A stretch of DNA of 31,660 nt, taken from the IMG/VR virus record IMGVR_UViG_3300031586_000018, positions 1-31,660 of that record. One strand, given 5' to 3'. Source of the DNA: a virus. Position numbers and translations under genes: made by a program. Positions 7,745-15,267 of this stretch are shown one piece after another (within the stretch, counting starts at the first letter, position 1; every line of letters starts with the position of its first letter). The notes below the pieces were generated by a model, which saw only the letters and a program-made list of their open reading frames with translations, had not been told where the DNA came from and ran no database searches.

Positions 7745-10012
7745 ATGCCCATAACTAGAACTTCTAGGATGAATCCGGTAAAGATAAACGACACAACCTA
7801 TGAGGTGACGCTGCCCCGGGGGGATAAGGTTGAGATAGGGGAGCGGGAGGCGGCCGACTTTAAGCCTCACCTCAAGCTCAATCGCTGGGGTGGAGAGTGC
7901 TCTATTAAGGTCGGCCTGCCTACCACCGCCCGGAGCAGCCCGGTTATCGAGGGGGAGAAGGTCAAGTGGGTGGATGCGGACATTGAAGCCTGCTTCTACC
8001 CACTTGAGCCGACGGTTGTCGATGGCTTTAGCCAGAATGAGCTGGGCGGGTTTGAGTTTGAGATTATCCTTAAAAAGAAGCCCCAGACGAACCAGATAGT
8101 CCTGAACATGGAGACTCAGGGGCTTAAATTCTACTATCAGCCTGAATTAACCCTAGAGGAGATAGCTTTAGGCTGTATCCGCCCCGCCAATGTGGTTGGT
8201 TCTTATGCCGTCTATCACGCTACCAGAACCAATATGCACCGAGGCAAGGCTGATGCTGATAAATATAAGGCTGGTAAGGCGTTCCATATCTACCGCCCCA
8301 AGGTAATAGACGCTTCGGGTAAAGAGGTATGGGCTGACCTCCATATTGACAATAAACTCACAATCACCATAGACCAGGTCTGGCTTGATGCTGCTGTTTA
8401 CCCGATAAGCATTGACCCCAATTTCGGCTACGAGTCAATTGCAGGTAGTAGCTGGAGAACCGGAGATAATTATAAAAGAGCTTGTAAATTTACTGCGCCT
8501 GGGTCAGGCACTGCTACTTCTGTGACGGTTTACACTGCCGCTTATGACCCTAGCACTGGCTATATGAGGGGATTTATTTATTCTGACTCAGGGGGTCAAG
8601 CAGACGCACTTCTGGCAACTGGGACGGAGCTTCTTCTTGATGATACATTCGGATGGGAACAATCAGACCTTTCCACCTCAATAACTGAGGGTACTCCCTA
8701 TTGGCTTGGCTGGATGTTTGACCACGTGAACTGGTATTTTTATGACGCTGGTGATACGGGGCAGGTGAACTGGGGGCGTGACCCTTATGCGGATGGGCCA
8801 AGTGACCCCTTTGGCACTCCTATGGTTTTGGATTGGGTGCAATCCATCTATTGCACTTATGAGGCGGGGGGAGGGGAGACCTACGATGAGACAGGCCGTG
8901 AGCAGGTAATCCTCGCTGTGACGGGGGGATTGGGTACCCAGACGATGCAGGAACTCGGTAAAGTTCAGGCTATACTCGCCGAAGTGGGCGAGACCGAACA
9001 CTTCACCTTCCCCGAAACCGGGAAGGAGCAGGTCATCCTCGCTGTAGGTGGACAGGCCTCCGTCCAGACAATGAATGAACCGAGGGGACAGGTTATCCTC
9101 GCAGTCGGCGGGCAATCGGGCAAACAGACCATGACCGAGGCTAGAGGGCAGGTCATAAAAGCCGAGCTGGGCAAGGCCGAACACTTCACCTTCCCCGAAA
9201 CCGGGAAGGAGCAGGTCATCCTCGCTGTAGGTGGACAGGCCTCCGTCCAGACAATGAATGAACCGAGGGGACAGGTTATCCTCGCAGTCGGCGGGCAATC
9301 GGGCAAACAGACCATGACCGAGGCTAGAGGGCAGGTCATAAAAGCCGAGCTGGGCAAGGCCGATATCCAGACTATGCTTGAAGCCCGTGGGCAAGTCATA
9401 TTAGCCGAACAGGGGCATACCGACCTGGCTATCTTCGCCGAGACTGGACATCTCCAGGCTGTCTTAGCATCATTAGCCCAGACTGACCTGGCTACTTTCT
9501 CCGAGTTAGCGCACCTTGAGACTATCCTCGCCGTAATCGGTGAATCAGACCTGGCCACCTTTGCAGAAACCAGCCACCTCCAGGTCATCATAGCGGGGCA
9601 GGGAGAGAGCGACCTGGCTATCTTCTCGGAGCTGGGGCACCTGGAGGAAGTGCTGGCCGTCCTGGGCGAGGAAGATACCTATATTCCTGCTGGTGTGGTC
9701 TATGACGAAACCGGTCACCTGCAGGCGATACTCTTTATGGCCGGGGAGTCCGATAATCTCAGGTTTACCGAGACGGGCAAGGTGCAGGCCATCCTGGTCA
9801 CCACGGGGGAGAGTGATACCGCCACCTTTGTCGATGCTCATGGCCAGGTCATACTGGTAAAGCTCGGAGAGAGGACAATCCGCATCCTGAAGAGGATAAG
9901 GCGGAAATCGGACATACACAACCTGGGCAGGATGCAGCCCAATTATAACCTCGGAACGATGCAGGGTAGATACACTCTAGGCGAGGGGGAGAAGCGAAAT
10001 GTCATTAAATGA
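7745..10012 (+). CDS. Large virion repeat protein (fibre-like)
   Basis: This 755-residue protein has three parts. Residues 1 to about 225 form a beta-rich domain ending in WLDAAVYPISIDPNFGY, a motif seen in uncharacterised phage and environmental proteins. Residues about 225-375 look like a jelly-roll or lectin-type domain (SSWRTGDNYKRACKFTAPGS to QSIYCTYEAGGG). From about 380 on there are some sixteen repeats of 20-21 residues with consensus E-x-G-x-x-Q-V-I-L-A-x-x-G-x-x-D-x-x-x-F. The C-terminus is basic. Lying between capsid and connector genes, it may be a head fibre or whisker that binds surfaces. Repeats 3-5 and 6-8 are DNA-identical. Function is inferred, not known. Confidence 0.75.
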   Translation: MPITRTSRMNPVKINDTTYEVTLPRGDKVEIGEREAADFKPHLKLNRWGGECSIKVGLPTTARSSPVIEGEKVKWVDADIEACFYPLEPTVVDGFSQNELGGFEFEIILKKKPQTNQIVLNMETQGLKFYYQPELTLEEIALGCIRPANVVGSYAVYHATRTNMHRGKADADKYKAGKAFHIYRPKVIDASGKEVWADLHIDNKLTITIDQVWLDAAVYPISIDPNFGYESIAGSSWRTGDNYKRACKFTAPGSGTATSVTVYTAAYDPSTGYMRGFIYSDSGGQADALLATGTELLLDDTFGWEQSDLSTSITEGTPYWLGWMFDHVNWYFYDAGDTGQVNWGRDPYADGPSDPFGTPMVLDWVQSIYCTYEAGGGETYDETGREQVILAVTGGLGTQTMQELGKVQAILAEVGETEHFTFPETGKEQVILAVGGQASVQTMNEPRGQVILAVGGQSGKQTMTEARGQVIKAELGKAEHFTFPETGKEQVILAVGGQASVQTMNEPRGQVILAVGGQSGKQTMTEARGQVIKAELGKADIQTMLEARGQVILAEQGHTDLAIFAETGHLQAVLASLAQTDLATFSELAHLETILAVIGESDLATFAETSHLQVIIAGQGESDLAIFSELGHLEEVLAVLGEEDTYIPAGVVYDETGHLQAILFMAGESDNLRFTETGKVQAILVTTGESDTATFVDAHGQVILVKLGERTIRILKRIRRKSDIHNLGRMQPNYNLGTMQGRYTLGEGEKRNVIK
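8994..9363 (+). repeat. Exact 183-bp tandem duplication inside the repeat gene
   Basis: Positions 8994-9180 and 9177-9363 are identical over 187 bp with a period of 183 bp (61 codons, exactly three protein repeats of 21+20+20 residues). The reading frame is kept. The other repeats of the gene have diverged, so this copy is recent. Confidence 0.95.
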
Positions 10013-10790
10013 TACGGCGCTGGTGACAGTGACCGAGGCTAAATCTTACCTGAGGGCGAGCACGGCCGCTTCCCTGCAGGTGCAGGCCGAGTATGTCGGG
10101 CTGGGTGACGGTGAGGAGGTGGAGTTTTCCCTTGATAATACCCCGGTGAGCGGCAGCCTGAAGCTCTATGTCAACGGCGTGCTCCAGGTGGAGGGCACCG
10201 ATTTTACCCTGAGCGGGGCAACTATAACCTTCACAGCAGCCCCGGGGGCCGCTGTCCCTATCACCGCCAGCTATGATGCCCTCGCCGATGCCGATACCTT
10301 CGAGAGCTACGACGATGCGCTCCTGGAAATCTTAATCAACGCGGCCACCAAAAAGGCCGAGGGTTATACCGGGCGGGCATTTATTTCTCAAGAAATAATC
10401 GAGACTCACATCGGGGACGGAAGGCAGGTCCTGAAACTCTATAAGCAGCCCGTGACCGAAGTTTCAAACATTACCCTGGACGGCGACGAGGTGACCGATT
10501 ACTCCGAGCGGCTTTCGATAGGGAGGCTGTACCACCCGGTTGTCTGGATTCTGGATGCAGAAATTGTTGTGACCTACACAGTGGGAAGTGGTATCACCCG
10601 AGCAGATACTCAAGCTCTGCTACCCGATGCTGTGGCCGCAGTGCTTTTAATCGTGGCTGATTTATATGAAAACAGAGGTGATAAGGTGGATAGCGAGAGC
10701 ATAACCGGGGTTAGTTCTACGAGTTATAAAATGCCAAGCCGGGCCGAGGAATTATTGAATCCTTTGCGAATATCCGTTGGATTAGGATAA
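9999..10790 (+). CDS. Head-tail connector (HK97 gp6-like) with inserted beta module
   Basis: The head-tail connector forms the ring below the portal. Its typical start, ALVTVTEAKSYLR (7-19), and typical helix, DDALLEILINAATKKAEGYTGRAF (from about 105), are separated by an extra 67 or so residues (28-94) instead of a short loop. The insert reads GLGDGEEVEFSLDNTP to ITASYDA and resembles modules in the proteins at 13412 and 17637. The remainder has the usual VLKLYKQPVTEVSNITLDG and the helical end LPDAVAAVLLIVADLYENRGD. It overlaps the upstream gene by 14 nt. Confidence 0.85.
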   Translation: MSLNDTALVTVTEAKSYLRASTAASLQVQAEYVGLGDGEEVEFSLDNTPVSGSLKLYVNGVLQVEGTDFTLSGATITFTAAPGAAVPITASYDALADADTFESYDDALLEILINAATKKAEGYTGRAFISQEIIETHIGDGRQVLKLYKQPVTEVSNITLDGDEVTDYSERLSIGRLYHPVVWILDAEIVVTYTVGSGITRADTQALLPDAVAAVLLIVADLYENRGDKVDSESITGVSSTSYKMPSRAEELLNPLRISVGLG

Positions 10791-10806
10791 CTCCTTGTGG
10801 TATAAT
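10777..10806 (+). promoter_or_regulatory. Candidate sigma70-type promoter
   Basis: TTGGAT (10777-10782) and a perfect TATAAT (10801-10806) are separated by 18 nt. It lies in the gap after the connector gene and before an AT-rich decayed endonuclease gene, so it may have arrived with that gene. Homing endonuclease genes often carry their own promoter. Confidence 0.45.
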
Positions 10807-10825
10807 ATAATCGGGAGGTTAGATT

Positions 10826-11117
10826 ATGCCACAGATAGGAGATGTTCTAAAGGGGACAGAAGCTGGATTCAACTTCGCAAATAAAGTTATATGGCATAGG
10901 TGCGAGGGATGTGGAAAAGAATATTGGGTAAGGATATTAAGGGGCAAACCTAGAAGTACAAGGTGTGTATCTTGTTGCCAAAAGACACTTGAGAGTCACG
11001 ATAAACATAGTCGGGCAATACGGGGAGAAAGGCACTACAATTGGAAAGAAAGCCTATATTCATAGGCTTGAATGGAAGATTGCCGAATTAGAATCTGCTA
11101 AAGGAGTAAAAGCATGA
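10826..11117 (+). pseudogene. Decayed HNH homing endonuclease
   Basis: A 79-codon frame (10826-11065) encodes a zinc ribbon (CEGCGKEYWVR and RCVSCC) followed by RAIRGERHYNWKE, the element that precedes the catalytic domain in phage homing endonucleases. The HNH core is missing. In another frame directly after, codons ending at TGA 11115-11117 read AYIHRLEWKIAELESAKG, which is the usual C-terminal helix. An internal deletion with frame loss explains this. The gene is more AT-rich than its neighbours and has its own candidate promoter. The N-terminal peptide may still be made. Confidence 0.65.
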
Positions 11118-11446
11118 ATCTTCGTAAATTAGAGGCTGAAAACCGAGAGCAAATGAATAAAATATTTATCAAAGAAAAACTCGAAAATGTCATTACGGTA
11201 TTAAACGAGATTAACAAACTTGACCCCACGGTGCTGCTGGCACTTATCAGTTATCGCGTGCCATGCAATCAGGCATTAGCAGACCATCCGACCGTGCAAG
11301 TGGGAAAGAGCGAACTGGGAGATTATTTTGAGGTCGGCTTGCTTGGGATATTGAATGGGCTTTTTGGGGTTAAAGAAGATGGCTATGGCTATATCGCCGC
11401 CGAGTTTGATGGTGATACCCTAAAGGGATTTAAACTCCTAACGTAA
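11114..11446 (+). CDS. Conserved hypothetical phage protein
   Basis: A 110-residue soluble protein with an N-terminal helix and a core reading YRVPCNQALADHPTVQV and GLLGILNGLFGV. I recognise this pattern as recurring in phage genomes without an assigned role. It is AT-richer than adjacent head genes and is the last gene before a terminator. Its start overlaps the end of the decayed endonuclease reading frame, and AAAGGAGTAAAAGC gives the ribosome site. Confidence 0.7.
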   Translation: MNLRKLEAENREQMNKIFIKEKLENVITVLNEINKLDPTVLLALISYRVPCNQALADHPTVQVGKSELGDYFEVGLLGILNGLFGVKEDGYGYIAAEFDGDTLKGFKLLT

Positions 11447-11468
11447 TCCTAATTCTTATGTGAATTCT

Positions 11469-11493
11469 AAAGCCCGCTTCGGCGGGCTTTTTT
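11469..11493 (+). terminator. Rho-independent terminator of the head operon
   Basis: AAAGCCCGC pairs with GCGGGCTTT around a TTCG tetraloop and is followed by a T run. The stem is perfect. The next 128 nt, up to the start at 11622, hold no gene that I can support, only a small GAGCA/TGCTC hairpin at 11498-11510. Confidence 0.9.
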
Positions 11494-11621
11494 AATGGAG
11501 CAGATTGCTCGATTCCCTGAGGGTAAATACAGGTCTCGGGTAACCTTTACCCTGGCTCGACCATAAACTCCATCCAAAAGCCATCCTGGTTTGTCTGGTA
11601 GGCATCTGAGGAGAAACCCTA

Positions 11622-11936
11622 ATGTTATCGAATATCTTAAAAGACCGCGTCCAGGTGCAGGAGAAAACAACCACGCAGACGGCGATCGGGGAGACCGAGG
11701 TCTGGAAGCCTGTGCAGTGGCTCTCTGCCCGGGTCATCCCCCTGGACGCCAAGGCGCGGGCGGTCTACCAGCAGCTCCAGAGCCATGTTACCCACAAGGT
11801 CGTACTGCGCGGGAATGTCTCCCTCTCCCTGGGTAAGACCCGGCTCATCTGGGGTACAAAGACCCTGGGGCTGGCGGAACCTCCGCAGGTACTCGGCCAA
11901 ACTACTGTAGTTATGGTGGGTGAAAGCAATGGCTGA
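11622..11936 (+). CDS. Head-tail adaptor (SPP1 gp16-like)
   Basis: This 104-residue protein fits the small beta-barrel head-tail joining family, with MLSNILKDRVQVQEKT, the Trp in EVWKPVQWLSARVIPLDAKARA and the repeated pattern of strands ending VLGQTTVVMVGE. The family seals the connector ring and prevents DNA leakage. Order agrees: it precedes the gp10-like neck protein and tail terminator. The ribosome site is TGAGGAGAAACCCTA. Confidence 0.75.
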   Translation: MLSNILKDRVQVQEKTTTQTAIGETEVWKPVQWLSARVIPLDAKARAVYQQLQSHVTHKVVLRGNVSLSLGKTRLIWGTKTLGLAEPPQVLGQTTVVMVGESNG

Positions 11937-12351
11937 TGGCTGCGAGGTTAAACTGACGTTCCACACCGATAAGGTGGTCAAGGCTATCGATGATGCTCAG
12001 AGCAAGCTAATGTCTGAAGCCGTCAACGAGGTCAGGGACCAGACCCTTGAGACGCTCAGCGGCACCCGCAGCGGCCGGATATACAAGGTGCCGGGCACCG
12101 GCCGGACTTACACCGCCTCCGCCCCGGGTGAACCGCCGGCGGTTGCCACAGCTGAGTTGAGGCAAAATATCAAGACCTCGGTTGGAAGCGAGGGAAAGAC
12201 GATTGCCGGCATAGTAGGCACAGATAAGATTCAGGGTAAGATGACCGAATTCGGGACAACGAAGATGGCCGCTAGGCCGTGGCTGCGTATCAGCTTCGAA
12301 AAGGCGATGCCGAAGTTAAAGGAGATATTCGGAAAGAAATGGCTACCGTAG
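11929..12351 (+). CDS. HK97 gp10-like neck/tail protein
   Basis: The sequence contains KAIDDAQSKLMSEAVNEVRD, a loop region YKVPGTGRTYTASAPGEPPA and EFGTTKMAARPWLRISFEKAMPKL. The last motif, a Pro-Trp-Leu within ARPWL, is diagnostic for the HK97-gp10 family that sits at the head-tail junction. I chose ATG 11929 because GGTGGG lies 8-9 nt upstream; GTG 11920 is possible. It overlaps both neighbours, a sign of coupled translation in the connector-to-tail block. Confidence 0.85.
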   Translation: MADGCEVKLTFHTDKVVKAIDDAQSKLMSEAVNEVRDQTLETLSGTRSGRIYKVPGTGRTYTASAPGEPPAVATAELRQNIKTSVGSEGKTIAGIVGTDKIQGKMTEFGTTKMAARPWLRISFEKAMPKLKEIFGKKWLP

Positions 12352-12779
12352 ATACTCAGAAATCACTCCTCACCTATCTCTTCAACCTGCTTACTACAGA
12401 TGAAGATTTACAGACAGCTTGTGGAGGGGCAGTAAAATTATTCCCTGAAAAAGCCTCACCTGATACAGAGTTCCCATATTTAATTCACAGGATAGAGCCA
12501 AGAGCTGATAGTGATTTCTTCCCTATGATTCGGGCAACATATATTCTGGACATATACTCCTATTCCCCCAATCAGGAAGAAATTCTTGCAATTCGTAAAA
12601 AGATTATTGAACTTCTTGATGAGTTACAATTCTCAACCAATGAGGCCAGCAATGTTAGGATATGGTATCAGGCGGATACCCCAGTAGTGGATTATGAAGA
12701 AAATATTTGGCATCGTGCCTTTTTATGGAACCTGAGATATTACAGGAAGACGGAGGTGGCAGGAATTTTAAGCAGATAA
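12339..12779 (+). CDS. Tail terminator / tail completion protein (DUF3168-like)
   Basis: A 146-residue protein with an N-terminal helix (KSLLTYLFNLLT), a strand segment FPYLIHRIEPRADSDFFPMIRATYILDIYSYS and a helix EILAIRKKIIELLDELQ. This matches the tail-terminator/gp17-like shape that caps the tail tube. ATG 12339 is preferred over an upstream ATG at 12279 because the extra 20 residues come from the wrong frame of the gp10 gene and look non-natural. The gene is clearly more AT-rich than its neighbours, suggesting recent replacement. Confidence 0.75.
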   Translation: MATVDTQKSLLTYLFNLLTTDEDLQTACGGAVKLFPEKASPDTEFPYLIHRIEPRADSDFFPMIRATYILDIYSYSPNQEEILAIRKKIIELLDELQFSTNEASNVRIWYQADTPVVDYEENIWHRAFLWNLRYYRKTEVAGILSR

Positions 12780-12784
12780 ATATC

Positions 12785-12798
12785 GGGGCGAGAGCCCC
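12785..12798 (+). other. GNRA-loop hairpin before tail-tube gene
   Basis: GGGGC pairs with GCCCC closing a GAGA tetraloop, 36 nt before the start of the first tail-tube gene. The stem-loop lies in the leader of what should be a highly translated message and may stabilise it. No T run follows. Confidence 0.45.
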
Positions 12799-12833
12799 TC
12801 GAGGGCCTAAATAACTTTTGGAGGTAAAAGGAA

Positions 12834-13385
12834 ATGACAGTCAAAAAGCATGGAGTAAGTGCGGACACACCGGACCGCATCTTGATAGATGCGGGAGCGG
12901 TCTACACCGGCTGGACCGATGTTGATACGCCGGGAACATTGCTCGGGGCGACCAAGGGGGGTAACGTCTTCGAGGTTAACCGGGCAATCAGGCGTATCGA
13001 TCCGGATGGAGCCAAGGGGCCGGTCAAGGGTTTTCGTAGGGTGGAGGATGTCGTTGCCACTCTCACCGTCAACCTGATTGAGATTACCGAGGCAAACCTG
13101 CTTAAGGCACTAGCCGGTTCTTCGGCAACGGGTCACGTCATCACCGGCGCTGAGATTGACGACGATGACTACATCAGCAAGGTCGCCCTGGTTGGCACGA
13201 TAACAGGCTTTAACGGCACCACCAAGCCCATCATCTGCGTGCTGAGCAACGTGCTGGTCGACGGGCCGTTCAGTCTCGCCTTGAACCCCAAGGATGAGGC
13301 GGTCATCAAGCTGGTCTTTACGGCTCATTATGCCGACTCCGACCTGGACACTGAGCCGTGGTCCATCGAATACCCGGCCGCGTGA
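12834..13385 (+). CDS. Major tail (tube) protein, copy 1
   Basis: A 183-residue protein with the pattern HGVSADTPDRILIDAGAVY, LGATKGGNVFEV, RIDPDGAKGPVKGFRRVEDV and LNPKDEAVIKLVFTAHY to DTEPWSIEYP. Such proteins polymerise as hexamer rings to form the tail tube. It precedes the G/GT chaperone pair, as the tube gene does in lambda-like phages. It is paralogous to the next gene along nearly its full length, the next gene having an extra domain in the middle. It has the strong ribosome site TTTTGGAGGTAAAAGG. Confidence 0.85.
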   Translation: MTVKKHGVSADTPDRILIDAGAVYTGWTDVDTPGTLLGATKGGNVFEVNRAIRRIDPDGAKGPVKGFRRVEDVVATLTVNLIEITEANLLKALAGSSATGHVITGAEIDDDDYISKVALVGTITGFNGTTKPIICVLSNVLVDGPFSLALNPKDEAVIKLVFTAHYADSDLDTEPWSIEYPAA

Positions 13386-13411
13386 GTGGAGGGAATAAAT
13401 GGAGGTGAACT

Positions 13412-14212
13412 ATGACAGTAGTTAAGCATGGAGTAAGCACAGATAGCCCTGACAGACTGCTCATCGATGCCGGCGCCGTCTACTTCAACTTCATCGATGC
13501 CGATAACTCCGGCACGCTCCTCGGTGCTACCCGCGGGGGTAACACCTTTGAGCTGGCCAGGACCATCAGGAAGATGGAGGCAGACGGGGCGAAGGGGCCG
13601 GTCAAGGGCATGAGACGGCTGGAAGAGGTGATGGCCACCCTCAAGGTCAATATGCTGGAGCTGACCGCGGAAAATCTGCGGAGGGCGATAGCCGGGGCTA
13701 TATATTCCTCGGGTACTACCCTGGTGGAGGATGAAGCGGTCGGAAATGGTGATGGCGAGACATTGGTTTTCGCCCTGGACCATGCGCCGGTGCAGGAGAA
13801 CAGCGAGACCATTGCCGTGGTCGACAGAGATACCCAGGTGCTCCTCACCGATTACACGATAGACTATGCCGCAGGTTCTATCCAATTCGTTGTTGCGCCC
13901 GAGGATGGGAAGGCAATCACCGCCACCTATTATTATGTATCAGCCGCTGCCGTCATCGGCGGTGAGACAACGGAAGCGTACAAGTACCTTATCAAGGACG
14001 CCGCCTATATCGGCAATGTGGCCATTGTGGGGACACTCACCGGCAAGACCAACCCGGTCATTGTCATAATCACCAATGCCCTCTGTGACTCCGGGCTGAG
14101 CCTAGCACTGGCGCCCAAAGACGAAGCGGTGCCTGTATTGACTTTCACAGCGCACTACCTTAATACTGACCTGGACACTGAGCCGTGGAGTTTGATTTAT
14201 CCGGCCAGTTAA
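13412..14212 (+). CDS. Major tail protein paralogue with inserted beta module
   Basis: The outer parts match copy 1 closely (HGVSTDSPDRLLIDAGAVY, GAKGPVKGMRRLEEV, DTEPWSLIYP). Between them, at residues about 105-178, is an added domain GNGDGETLVFALDHAP to AITATYYY that copy 1 lacks; copy 1 has only a short stretch there. The module resembles those in the connector at 9999 and the hub at 17637. Possible outcomes are a mixed tube carrying surface domains or one copy serving as a minor tail protein. It has its own strong ribosome site (ATGGAGGTGAACT). Confidence 0.85.
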   Translation: MTVVKHGVSTDSPDRLLIDAGAVYFNFIDADNSGTLLGATRGGNTFELARTIRKMEADGAKGPVKGMRRLEEVMATLKVNMLELTAENLRRAIAGAIYSSGTTLVEDEAVGNGDGETLVFALDHAPVQENSETIAVVDRDTQVLLTDYTIDYAAGSIQFVVAPEDGKAITATYYYVSAAAVIGGETTEAYKYLIKDAAYIGNVAIVGTLTGKTNPVIVIITNALCDSGLSLALAPKDEAVPVLTFTAHYLNTDLDTEPWSLIYPAS

Positions 14213-14234
14213 AGCAAGTTGAAGGAGGACTACA

Positions 14235-14585
14235 GTGGAAATCAAGGTTAGACCCCTGATCGTTACAGACGTCTTCGCTGTCGCTCGTATGTTGAGCAAG
14301 GTGACAAAGGGAGCGCGGGCGGAGCTCGCCGCGGCTATGTCAGCGAAGAAGAAACCTGACCCCACGGAGTTGGGCATGGTCATAATGCAAAGCATGTTTA
14401 CCGAGACCGAAGAAGACCTGAAGGCATGGATGGCCGATCTGATTGGCAAGACCAAAGAGGAGTTCACGGTCATGTCAGCTGCAACGGTGATAGACATTAT
14501 TGAGGCACTTATTGAGCAGGAGGACATCAAGGATTTTTTCGGACGTGTCTCTCAGTTAGTTGGCAGGCTTACCAAGAAGGCCTAG
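14235..14585 (+). CDS. Tail assembly chaperone, short form (lambda gpG-like)
   Basis: The unshifted product has 116 residues, mostly helical, beginning VEIKVRPLIVTDVFAVARML and ending SQLVGRLTKKA. Position between tube gene and tape measure, plus the frameshift site inside its 3' end, identify it as the short chaperone that coats the tape measure during tail assembly. GTG start with a GGAGG ribosome site. It is not incorporated in the finished tail in known systems. Confidence 0.8.
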   Translation: MEIKVRPLIVTDVFAVARMLSKVTKGARAELAAAMSAKKKPDPTELGMVIMQSMFTETEEDLKAWMADLIGKTKEEFTVMSAATVIDIIEALIEQEDIKDFFGRVSQLVGRLTKKA

Positions 14586-14908
14586 CTAAGCTTTTTGACC
14601 CGATACAGGCTCGGTATCACTGGGAGGATGATATTGTCAACCACCTTCCCTTCTCTCGCTTCCAACGGCTCTTAAAAATCTCTGCTGAAGCGAGAGAGGG
14701 GGAGAATAAGGATGCGTTCATCAAGGCTGCTTTTATAGCGCATCAACTGGGCGCCGGAGGGGGTAAGAACTTCGGTGATTATCTCCGTGAGCTAGGGCTG
14801 TTGGAAGGGCAGATAGCCACGGGTACGCCCTCGGCCCGGGACCTAACCAAGAAAGAAGCAATCGCTAAAGCAGAGGAAATCCTGAGAATGGCAAGGAAGA
14901 AGGTCTAA
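14235..14908 (+). CDS. Tail assembly chaperone, frameshifted long form (gpGT-like)
   Basis: A -1 frameshift at T TTT TTC (14534-14540) joins codons 1-102 to the minus-one frame, which continues open to TAA 14906-14908. The product is about 224 residues. The added part reads DPIQARYHWEDDIVNHLPFS, then helices rich in Ala, Lys and Glu, and ends EEILRMARKKV. No start codon with a ribosome site serves the second part alone, and the chain is coding-like throughout. The T domain recruits tail-tube subunits to the tape-measure complex in lambda. Efficiency cannot be read from the sequence. Confidence 0.8.
14534..14540 (+). promoter_or_regulatory. -1 programmed frameshift slippery site
   Basis: In the zero frame the codons are GAT TTT TTC, which gives the canonical X XXY YYZ heptamer T TTT TTC. 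The -1 frame is open on both sides. A bulged stem (14565-14570 with 14577-14583) lies downstream but its 24-nt distance is too long to be a confident stimulator. Confidence 0.75.
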
Positions 14909-15204
14909 GTTTGTTTCTTTAATTCATTTAGCTTGTGTAATAAAGACCTTGCCTCGCCATCATCCTTCGTAGCTTTCGACAGGATTTGAGATGCCTCTGT
15001 TAATTTCTGCGGGTTCTCTATGTACCCTACCCTCAAGGTATCCCGGACATATTTCTTGGCTCGATTCTCTTGGAATTTGGGGATTGTCTCGGAAATGCCC
15101 TCCAGAACCTTCCAGATTCGAAATACCATCAGGAGTAAGAAAATCGAGTAGAGTAGCCCCAGGGCTCCAATAATCGAGTAAACGATTGCGATTGTTGTTT
15201 CCAT
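14905..15204 (-). CDS. Antisense small membrane protein, likely moron
   Basis: This 99-residue protein has an N-terminal membrane segment (about residues 4-28, IAIVYSIIGALGLLYSIFLL) and a charged cytoplasmic tail with predicted coiled-coil character. It is the only reversed gene in the late block and lies between the chaperone and tape-measure genes, overlapping the chaperone end by 4 nt. A near-perfect ribosome site (AAAGGAGAT, 6 nt from ATG) and an own promoter support expression. In HK97, a membrane protein encoded at the same relative place (gp15) blocks superinfecting DNA. Similar exclusion work is an inference here; no homology was tested. Confidence 0.75.
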   Translation of the reverse strand: METTIAIVYSIIGALGLLYSIFLLLMVFRIWKVLEGISETIPKFQENRAKKYVRDTLRVGYIENPQKLTEASQILSKATKDDGEARSLLHKLNELKKQT

Positions 15205-15225
15205 TTTGATCTCCTTTCGAAGTTA

Positions 15226-15254
15226 AATATAGTATGGAAAATCTTTTAAGTCAA
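15226..15254 (-). promoter_or_regulatory. Sigma70 promoter for the antisense membrane gene
   Basis: On the minus strand TTGACT (15254-15249) and TATATT (15231-15226) are spaced by 17 nt, each matching the consensus at five of six positions. The start codon is about 22 nt downstream. The promoter lies in the leader of the tape-measure gene, so prophage expression independent of late genes is likely. Confidence 0.8.
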
Positions 15255-15267
15255 GAGGACGGGTAAA

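Noticed and set aside
8994-9363. Possible CRISPR or terminal repeats
   Set aside because: The repeat is coding, adjacent and in frame with no spacer pattern; it is a tandem duplication in a repeat protein gene.
8678-9591. Long minus-strand frames over the repeat protein
   Set aside because: The repeats make opposite-strand frames look long and periodic. They have no ribosome site and their content mirrors the plus-strand repeats.
14565-14583. Downstream stem as stimulator of the frameshift
   Set aside because: It is 24 nt from the slip site, longer than the usual spacing, and it has a bulge. It was not claimed as functional.
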